This document shows, one piece after another, positions 57,212-64,000 of a stretch of DNA of 64,000 nucleotides. Under the pieces are notes generated by a model, which worked only from the letters and a program-made list of their open reading frames with translations, had not been told where the DNA came from and did no database searches. How positions within the stretch are numbered: position 1 is the stretch's first letter; each line of letters opens with the position of its first letter. The position numbers and the translations under genes are program-made. The DNA comes from Cordia subcordata (Eukaryota; Streptophyta; Magnoliopsida; Boraginales; Cordiaceae): positions 496,001 to 560,000 of the forward strand of contig JAPTOF010000011.1 of assembly GCA_028554755.1 (NCBI GenBank), read 5' to 3'.

Positions 57212-58522
57212 TGTTAGCTAAATATTCATTATTGATTTTGATGATGAAAATTTATACATGCATTATTTGACTAAATAGCTTCTTGTGAAAATGAGATGAC
57301 CTCAATATGAAGCTTTGAAAGATATGAAGATGTGCAAAAAGCATTACTTGAAGGGAGAAAAGATGAGAAGGCATAAGGAGGAGAAGAGAAGCCATAAGGG
57401 GTACCGGATTTGTTTTTCTTCTTGCTCTTTTTGTGAAATGCCTATATATTGTGTGGACTTGGCTCAAAATCTTTTTCTTTGTCATAGCAAAAATTTTCAA
57501 GTCTTGCACATTTGAAAATAACATATGCACAAATGTATTTGAATGCACACATTGAGATAAAATGAGTTTTTGGGGTGTTTCAATTCACAACATGTGTTTA
57601 CATATTTATTCAAAATGACTTGGAGTTGTGAAAATGCACTTAAATTGTTTTTCTGCAAAAATCTGGCTTTACTTCACATTCTGGAGTGGCTGGACCCCCC
57701 AGCCAATCGACCGGCTGACCTGGGTGGTCGCCCGGCCTAAACAGAAAGGTGAAAGGAAAAGCCGGACCCCCTAGCCGGTCGACCAGCTAAGGCGTCCGGC
57801 CTAGTCAGAGAAGGAGAAGGGTCAGCCGGATGACCCAGCCGATCGACCGACTGAACGGGATCTGTAATAAATTCACTAGCCGTTTATTACCGTTCTGGGC
57901 ACCCTTCTTCACCTACCATATCCCTATCCCCCAAATCTCTTTAAATACTCATTCAATACACCTTCTAATCACCAATTTTGAAGTGTGCTAAAGTGTTTAT
58001 CATCATTCAAATCCATCTTTGAGCCATTCTTGCAATATATTTGAGCTTTCAAGAGCTTATTCTTTTTCTTCTTGAAGAAAATCTCAGATTCAATCTTTTC
58101 TCATTCTTGAGTACATACACACTTTGAGAGCTTTAATCTTTGTGAGATATATTCATTTAAGCTTGAAAAGTGTGAGGAAATCCTATAGAGTAAATCTCTT
58201 GGGTTCTTTGAAGTTAGACTTCAAAGAGGTTGTAAAGAACTTGGTTTGTGCTTCACCAAGTTTTGAAGAAGCATCTTAGTGGAGATCTTTGAAGTCCTAA
58301 GGGGAGATTCCTTGGGCGGTGGACGTAGGCTAGGCCGAACCACCTTAAAATCGTTTGTTTCTCTTCTCCTTACATTTCTATTTTTATTCTTCTTACCTTG
58401 CTTATCTTGTGTTTGATATATTATTTGTTAGAAGCTGTAAATTTTCTGTAAATTTCAAAGTCAAAAATTAGTATTAATATCTTAATTCATTGCCCCTCCC
58501 CTCTTAAGATATTTGCACCACA
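57212..58522 (+). repeat. 5' LTR of SIRE-type element M
   Basis: TGTTAGCTAAATATTC to TTTGCACCACA, 1311 bp. GC-rich palindrome variants lie at 57698-57850 (AGCCAATCGACCGGCT, AGCCGGTCGACCAGCT, AGCCGATCGACCGACT, each followed by a GTCC/GCCCGGCCTA block). A TTTAAATACTC box is at about 57941. The start is set by TG before the common GATTTTGATGATGAAA head of such LTRs; the end is set by the PBS. Confidence 0.85.
57941..57950 (+). promoter_or_regulatory. Putative TATA-like box of the M LTR
   Basis: TTTAAATACT lies 90 bp after the palindrome cluster, in the same relative order as in Athila-type LTRs of this window. This is inference from position and composition only. Confidence 0.45.
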
Positions 58523-58536
58523 ATTGGTATCTGAGC
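58523..58536 (+). other. Primer-binding site of M (iMet tRNA type)
   Basis: ATTGGTATCTGAGC follows the LTR end CACCACA. One substitution from the core TGGTATCAGAGC. The gag ATG follows 48 bp downstream. Confidence 0.9.
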
Positions 58537-58583
58537 TAAGGTTCTACATTATAGTCTAACAACTAGTAAAATTTCTAGCAAAT

Positions 58584-60251
58584 ATGGAGGGAATTTCTAT
58601 TAAACAAGCACCCCCTTTTGATGGAACAAATTATGCATTTTGGAAAATGAGAATGAAAGTGTTTATACAATCACATGACTATAAAGCCTGGAAAATCATA
58701 GAAAATGGACCTACCTTACCTACAAAATTAGAAGGTGATAGGAGAATACCCAAACCAGAAAATAAATGGAATGATGAAGATATTAAATTATTTGAGTTAA
58801 ATCAAAAAGCATTACATTATTTATTCAATGCTATGAATGCCACCGAATTTGCTAGAGTAATGGGTTGCACTTCGGCTACAGAACTTTGGGATCAATTAGA
58901 AGTAACTTATGAAGAAACTAGCCAAGTGAAAGAATCTAGGATTGCTATGCTTGTACATAGATATGAATTATTCAAAATGCTTCCAAATGAAAATGTTGAA
59001 CAAATGTTTTCTAGATTTGTTGAAATCACTAATGGTTTGAAAGCTCTTGGTAAAGATTATTCCAATGTAGAGAAGGTAAGGAAAGTGCTAAGGAGCTTGC
59101 CATCATCATGGCAACCTAAAGTCACGGCAATAAAGGAAGCGAAGGACTTGAATACATTGGAGCTCAATGAGCTCATTGGGTCACTCATGACTCATGAGCT
59201 TGAGATAAAAGATCATGAAGAAGAAGAAAGGAAAGCAAAGAAGTCCATTGCTCTAGTTGCATCAAAATTTTCATCAAGTGACGATGAAGAAGATGATGAG
59301 GATCCGGAAGATGAAGAGATTGCACTTCTAGCCCGAAATTTCAAAAAATTTATGAAATTTAGAAAGATGAGAAAAGGAGCTTCTTCAAGCAACACAAATT
59401 GGAAGAAGAAAGGAAAAGAAGGCAAAGAGTTCAAAAAGATAAAAGATGCAAAAGATGAAATGAAGTGCTTTAATTGCAACAAGCCGGGACATATAAAAGC
59501 AAATTGTCCTAAGGTTTCAAAGAAGAAGGAAGAAAAGGCACTCAAGGCCACATGGGACTTCTCCGAAACCGAAGAAGATGAGGAAGAGCATCATGAGGTA
59601 GCCAATTTTTGCCTCATGGCCAATGAGGATGAGGTACTATCTTCACCATCTTTATCTATATATTATTCATCTAGTAAAGAAGAGGAAGAGGAATATAGTT
59701 TTGATGAACTAAAAGACGCATTTGCTAAATTACATGATGATCTATCCTTAGCTTTGGCAAAAAACAAGCAAATGCATAGAAGTTTGAAACTTGTTCTTAA
59801 TGAAAAAGAAACTTTGGAAAAGAAAAATACTTCTCTTATTGAAAAAATAGATGTCTTAGAAAAAGAAAATGATTCGTATGCCGAAGATTTTGTAAAGATT
59901 GAAATAGAAGTTAAAGATTTAAAAAAGAAAATTGAGGATTTGAATGGAATTGTTCAAAAGTTTACAAATGGGAAAGAAAATTTTGAAAAGCTTCTTGGAA
60001 GTCAAAAAATGTCCTTTGATAAGAGTGGTATTGGATACAAACCTAGTATTAATCAAAAGTATTTCAAAACCTATTTTGTCAAGGCTTCTACCTCTACATC
60101 CCTCTCTTCACCGAAGACAAATGTTATTTGTACCTATTGTGAAAAGAAAGGACATGTATCTACTCATTGTTATTACAAGAAAATTCGTGATAGAGGATCA
60201 CATGTTCCATATTGGCAAAGACCAAAATGGGTGGTCAAATACAAAAATTAA
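58584..60251 (+). CDS. gag: SIRE-type gag polyprotein, intact 555 codons
   Basis: The frame is open from ATG at 58584. Residues about 1-210 form the Copia gag core (APPFDGTNYAFWKMRMKVFI, ATELWDQLEVTYEETSQVKE, LRSLPSSWQPKVTAIKEAKD). Residues 210-290 are highly charged. The first knuckle CFNCNKPGHIKANC is at 295-308. An acidic stretch and a long Lys/Glu coiled coil occupy about 365-480. The second knuckle CTYCEKKGHVSTHC is at 516-529. Two knuckles and the extended coiled coil are typical of SIRE gags. Gag builds the cytoplasmic virus-like particle and binds genomic RNA. This is the only long uninterrupted retrotransposon frame in the window. The TAA at 60249-60251 ends it before pol. Confidence 0.95.
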   Translation: MEGISIKQAPPFDGTNYAFWKMRMKVFIQSHDYKAWKIIENGPTLPTKLEGDRRIPKPENKWNDEDIKLFELNQKALHYLFNAMNATEFARVMGCTSATELWDQLEVTYEETSQVKESRIAMLVHRYELFKMLPNENVEQMFSRFVEITNGLKALGKDYSNVEKVRKVLRSLPSSWQPKVTAIKEAKDLNTLELNELIGSLMTHELEIKDHEEEERKAKKSIALVASKFSSSDDEEDDEDPEDEEIALLARNFKKFMKFRKMRKGASSSNTNWKKKGKEGKEFKKIKDAKDEMKCFNCNKPGHIKANCPKVSKKKEEKALKATWDFSETEEDEEEHHEVANFCLMANEDEVLSSPSLSIYYSSSKEEEEEYSFDELKDAFAKLHDDLSLALAKNKQMHRSLKLVLNEKETLEKKNTSLIEKIDVLEKENDSYAEDFVKIEIEVKDLKKKIEDLNGIVQKFTNGKENFEKLLGSQKMSFDKSGIGYKPSINQKYFKTYFVKASTSTSLSSPKTNVICTYCEKKGHVSTHCYYKKIRDRGSHVPYWQRPKWVVKYKN

Positions 60252-60633
60252 ACTAACGCCAAGGACCCAAAGTGCTGGGGACCCCAAAATAAAGAATTGC
60301 GTTTGAATTTCATGTGTGTAGGTATGCAATGAAAGCAATTCAAGCAAAATAAAATGGATCTTGGATAGTGATTGTTCCAAGCACATGACGGGGAACTCTT
60401 CACCTTTTTACAAACTAAAAAGGACAAAAGGAGGAGATGTTACCTTTGGGGACAATGGCAAAGGAAAAATTATTGGAAAAGGAAGCATTGGTAATGAAAA
60501 TTCTCTTGCTATACACAATGTCCTACTAGTAGAAGGTCTAAAATTTAATCTACTTAGCATTAGTCAATTATGTGACAAAGGTCATAAAGTCATTTTTCAA
60601 TCGTCTAAATGTCTTGTGTATGAATCGAAATGA
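60252..60633 (+). pseudogene. pol: SIRE protease region (active site altered)
   Basis: After gag the frame is broken (stops near 60330 and 60356). The retropepsin reading then is WILDSDCSKHMTGNSSPFYK and continues GKIIGKGSIGNENSLAIHNV and LKFNLLSISQLCDKGHKVIF, stopping at 60631-60633. The catalytic D-S/T-G is read as D-S-D (codons 60364-60372), a change expected to abolish activity. The PR domain is otherwise well preserved. A frameshift leads to the integrase frame. Confidence 0.9.
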
Positions 60634-61459
60634 AAATGTGTTATTTGTAGCTAAGAGAAATGAAAATGTTTACACTGTTGAAATTGATCAACTTATTTGT
60701 CAACATGTTAAATGTTTATCTGTTGTGCATGATAATACTTGGTTATGGCATAGAAGATTAGGACATGCTAGCATGAGCTTATTGAATGATTTATCAAAAC
60801 ATGATCTAGTTAGAGACCTACCAAAACTAAAATTTGAAAAAGATAAAATCTGTGATGCTTGCCAACTAGGAAAACAACATAAAACACCCTTCAAATCCCT
60901 AAATAAGGTTTTAACAAACAGAGCATTACAACTACTACATATGGATTTGTTTGGACCTATTGATGTGGCAAGCTTAGGAGGATCTAGGTATACATTTGTT
61001 GTAGTTGATGATTACATTAGATTTACATGGGTCATGTTTCTTGCACATAAAAATGATGCCTTCAATGAATTTGCAAGACTGTGTAGAAAAGTGCAAAATG
61101 AGAAAGGCTATTTTATAACTTGCATCCGCAGTGATAATGGCACCGAATATGTGAATACTCCTTTCATGAACTTTTGTGATGAACATGGCATTGAGCATAA
61201 CTTTTCGGCCCCTTGTACTCCTCAACAAAATGGGGTAGTAGAGAGGAAGAATCATACATTACAAGAAATGGCAACGACTATGTTAAAAGAACACAACTTG
61301 CCAACATATTTTTGGAGTGAAGCCATAAATACTGCATGCTATGTGCAAAATAGAGTATTGATTAGACCTATTTTAAACAAAACTCCATATGAACTATGGC
61401 ATGGCAAAACACCTAAAATATCATACTTCAAATATTTGGTTGTAAATGTTTTATTCTAA
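60572..61459 (+). pseudogene. pol: SIRE integrase of M
   Basis: A 295-codon open frame, of which the first about 18 codons duplicate the protease end in another frame. The HHCC zinc region is WLWHRRLGHASMSLL plus ICDACQLGKQH. The DDE triad is complete: HMDLFGPID, IRSDNGTEYVN and PQQNGVVERKNHTLQEM. It ends with YELWHGKTPKISYFKYLVVN and is then frameshifted at about 61438. The integrase tail (KDHLRKFDSKSDEGIFLGYS) lies in the next frame to about 61740, where a TAA occurs. Confidence 0.92.
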
Positions 61460-62957
61460 ACACTAAGGACCACTTAAGAAAGTTTGATTCTAAATCCGAT
61501 GAAGGAATATTCTTAGGTTATTCCACAAAGAGCAAAGCATATAGGGTATATAATAAGAGAACTCTTGTTGTAGAAGAATCAATACATGTTACATTTGATG
61601 AGACTAATCCATTTGAGCCGAGAAAGGAAATTGATGATGTAGGTTATCTTTTGGAAAAGACAACGCTTGAAGATCCAACTCCAAAAGACGAAGAAAAACT
61701 AACAAAGCAAGAAGAAGAACTTCAAGAAAGGAGGTTTTAAGCAAATGAGGAAATCAAACATTGCTCAAACAAAGATGATGAAACAAAAGAACCTCATGAC
61801 GATCTACCAAACAGTTGGAAGTTTGTGAGAAACCATCCTCAAGATCTTATTCTCGGTAATCCAAATGAAGGTGTAAGAACTAGGCGTAATATTAGCACTT
61901 TTTGTGAGCATCATGCATTTATTTCACATATTGAACCCAAAAATGTAAAAGAAGCTCTACTAGATGAAAATTGGATAATGGCAATGCAAGAAGAACTCAA
62001 TCAATTTGAGAGAAATAAAGTTTGGAAGCTAGTTGAAAGACCTAAAGATAGACCGGTAATTGAAACCAAATGGGTATTCAGAAACAAACTAGATGAAGCC
62101 GGAATAGTGACTAGGAATAAGGCTAGACTAGTTGCACAAGGATACAATCAAGAAGAAGGAATTGACTATGATGAAACTTATGCTCCTATAGCTAGACTTG
62201 AATCTATTCGTATGTTACTTACATTTGCATGTCACATGGACTTTAAACTTTATCAAATGGATGTGAAAAGTGCATTTTTAAATGGATTCATTGAAGAAGA
62301 AGTTTATGTTGAACAACCCCCCGGTTTTGAAGATTCATGTTTTCCTAATCATGTTTTTAAACTAGAAAAGGCTTTATATGGCTTAAAGCAAGCTCCTAGA
62401 GGTTGGTATGAAAGACTTAGTGGATTTTTGGTTGAAAACAATTTCGAAAGAGGAAAACTTGATTCAACCTTATTTATCAAAAGAAAAGACAATGACATTC
62501 TACTTGTCCAAATCTATGTAAATGATAGAATTTTTGGTGCTACTAATGTTTCCTTGTGTGAGAATTTTTCAAAGTGCATGCACAAGGAGTTCGAGATGAG
62601 CATGATGGGAGAATTAACTTTCTTCCTCGGACTCCAAATCAAACAAGCAAAAGAGGGGATCTTCGTAATCAAGCTAAATACACCAAGGAAATCATCAAGA
62701 AATTTGGACTTGAAGATGCAAAGGAGATTGGAACTCCCATGAGTCCCTCAACAAAGCTAGATAAAGATGAGAAAGGAAAATCAGTAGACGAGAAGAAATA
62801 TATAGGTATGATCGGTAGCCTATTATATTTAACTGCCTCTAGACCTGATATCATGTTCTCAGTGTGCTTATGTGCTAGATTTCAATCCAATCCTAAGGAA
62901 ATTCACTTAACAGCTGTAAAAAGAATAATTAGATATCTTAAGGAACAATTAATTTAG
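61460..62957 (+). pseudogene. pol: SIRE integrase tail and reverse transcriptase of M
   Basis: The region 61460-61740 completes integrase and the acidic spacer, with a TAA at 61738-61740. From 61825 a 305-codon frame covers RT: KWVFRNKLDEAG, KARLVAQGYNQEEGIDYDET, LYQMDVKSAFLNGFIEEEVY (catalytic Asp) and ALYGLKQAPRGWYERL. The catalytic YVDD is read YVND (codons 62515-62526), so polymerase activity is not expected. A frameshift at about 62670-62690 moves to 62690-62957, KKFGLEDAKEIGTPMSPSTK to YIGMIGSLLYLTASRPDIMF, ending at a TAG. Confidence 0.92.
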
Positions 62958-63457
62958 GGCTTTGGTATGCTAAAGGAACGTCATTTGATCTATGTGGTTT
63001 TTCTGATGCTGACTATGCTGGTTGCAAAGTAGATCGTAAGAGCACTAGTGGAACATGCCAATTCCTAGGACATTCCTTAGTATCTTGGTCTTGTAGGAAA
63101 CAAAATAGCGTTGCCATTTCTGCCACCGAAGCTGAATATATTGCAGCTGGTAGTTGTATGGCACAAATATTGTGGATGAAACAAAATTTACTTGATTATG
63201 GATTGAAGTATGATCATATTCCTATATATTGTGATAATACTAGTGCAATTAATCTTACTAAGAACCCAATTCAACACTCAAGAACTAAGCATATTGAGAT
63301 TAGGCACCATTTCATTAGAGATCATGTACAAAAAGGTGATATAATTCTTGAATTTGTTGATACTTTACATCAAGTTGCTGATATTTTCACTAAACCTTTG
63401 CATGAGGATCAATTTTGCAAGATTAGGAGAGAAATTGGAATGATAAAATGTGGTTAA
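62958..63457 (+). pseudogene. pol: SIRE RNase H of M
   Basis: The reading GLWYAKGTSF, GFSDADYAGCKVDRKSTSG, SATEAEYIAAGSCMAQILWM, YCDNTSAINLTKNPIQHSRT and VADIFTKPLHEDQF ends at a TAA at 63455-63457. RNase H acidic residues (DADYAG, TEAEY, YCDN) are present. It follows the stop at 62955-62957 and is not joined in frame to RT. RNase H removes the RNA strand during reverse transcription. Confidence 0.9.
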
Positions 63458-63849
63458 ATGGCATATATATGTGTTTATGTGGCTTGGGTATGAAAAATAA
63501 GAAATTTGTGCACCTTCTGACCCAGCCGGCCGACCAAGCCGGTCGACCGACTAAGGCCTTAGGCGTCCGGCTAAAACATAATTTTTAATATGCTCTCTGA
63601 CCCTACCGGTCGACCCTCGCGATCAGCCGGTCAACCAACTAAACGCAGACAGGGTTAAAAATTGGGGGTTTTCACCCCAAATTCACTTCATTCTATCAAT
63701 TTTTTGAACCCTAGCCAAAAACTCTCTAACACCCATCTCAAATTCTTCAATTTTCAACCGTTTTCTTCCATATTTCTTCCTAAAATTTGCTTGCCCACTT
63801 CAAAAAACAAAGCTTTTACCGATTATTCTTTAAAAAACAACGCGAAATC
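63458..63849 (+). other. Region between pol and the extra ORF of M
   Basis: About 390 bp without a gene. It contains a palindrome cluster at 63522-63640 (AGCCGGCCGACC, AGCCGGTCGACCGACT, GCGTCCGGCTAAAACA, ACCGGTCGACCCTCGC) similar to that of the LTR. GGGTTAAAAATTGGGGG (63653) and pyrimidine-rich sequence follow up to the ATG. Confidence 0.7.
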
Positions 63850-64000
63850 ATGGTGAATCCGAAAGGAAAAAGTCAAGCACGTGGGAGAAAAGGAAAAAGG
63901 CCAAGAACTCAATCTCCTCCACCACCACCACCTCCGGCATCCAAGATTCAAGGCAAGCAATCAATTCTATACGATAAATATATCGTGGACTCTGACTTTG
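63850..64000 (+). CDS. Start of the SIRE-lineage extra (env-like) ORF, truncated by window end
   Basis: ATG at 63850 opens a frame still open at the last base (50 codons). It starts with a basic segment (PKGKSQARGRKGKRPRTQ), a proline run of eight and SKIQGKQSILYDKYIVDSDF. Position (after pol, before the 3' LTR) and a basic Arg/Lys-rich N-terminus followed by a Pro-rich stretch agree with the additional ORF of SIRE/Maximus elements, often called env-like. Whether it has membrane segments or coiled coils cannot be seen here. No fusion or entry function is implied by this fragment. Confidence 0.72.
   Translation, partial: MVNPKGKSQARGRKGKRPRTQSPPPPPPPASKIQGKQSILYDKYIVDSDF

Larger units (their letters stand above)
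57212..64000 (+). mobile_element. SIRE/Maximus-type Ty1/Copia element M (right end outside window)
   Basis: It has a 5' LTR, iMet PBS, an intact 555-codon gag with two CCHC knuckles and a long coiled coil, pol in Copia order with frameshifts, and the start of an additional ORF after pol. Large gag and an extra post-pol ORF mark the SIRE/Maximus lineage. The 3' LTR is beyond the window. A TSD cannot be tested. Confidence 0.92.

Overview
This window is repeat DNA from a flowering-plant genome, probably pericentromeric or other heterochromatic sequence. No host gene, rRNA or functional tRNA gene was recognised. Almost every base can be assigned to LTR retrotransposons of two superfamilies. The Ty1/Copia elements are a family here called A, a second family K, and a SIRE/Maximus-type element M. 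The Ty3/Gypsy elements are of Athila type, in several LTR subfamilies with autonomous-derived and non-autonomous members, plus a small Tat-like protease relic. Plant origin follows from the element lineages, initiator-Met and Asp tRNA primer sites, 1.3-2.0 kb LTRs, and an AT-rich background with nested insertions and solo LTRs.

Layout. 1-10486: Copia A1 (+), its 5' LTR entering from the left, split by a solo Athila-type LTR at 4432-6461. 10487-17356: Copia A2 (-), apparently the element A1 landed in; its 5' LTR holds another family-A solo LTR (15135-17024, TSD GTACT). A2 in turn interrupts a non-autonomous Athila derivative B1 (+, 17357-21966). 21967-22596: a Tat-like protease relic. 22597-25460: three 3'-truncated LTR heads in series (F, G, H). 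From 25461: Athila derivative D (-), interrupted by solo LTR E (28887-30513) and by the complete non-autonomous element C (31654-38853, TSD AGATG). 38854-41115: gag relics and an LTR fragment. 41116-47250: Copia K (-), 3'-truncated, with a long leader carrying tRNA-like modules. 47251-49150: solo A LTR. 49151-57150: non-autonomous Athila derivative L (-), interrupted by deletion derivative J (49438-55737, TSD CTCCT). 57212-64000: SIRE-type Copia M (+), with intact gag, frameshifted pol and the start of the extra ORF that this lineage carries after pol.

How the parts relate. B1, C, D and L belong to one mobilised group. Each lacks reverse transcriptase and integrase but keeps Athila-type LTRs, PBS, PPT and an ORF reduced to a CCHC knuckle or gag, a coiled coil, an acidic Ser/Pro-rich region and the conserved segment that normally lies between protease and RT, ending at a KKA(I/L)GW motif. 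J is a decayed relative that retains RNase H and integrase. The most unusual signals are non-coding. (1) A GC-rich palindrome, AGCCGGTCGACCGGCT, and its variants recur just upstream of putative TATA boxes in Athila-type LTRs and in the SIRE LTR, and also in family-A leaders and before the SIRE extra ORF. (2) A hairpin, TTGGCT-TTAAATCC-AGCCAA, repeats up to four times per Athila LTR with paired (covarying) stem changes. (3) A hairpin-plus-purine-tract module occurs twice in the 3' region of these elements.

All calls come from reading the sequence and from knowledge of these families. No alignment, dating or database search was run. Junction coordinates supported by TSDs are exact; others are good to about 10-50 bp.
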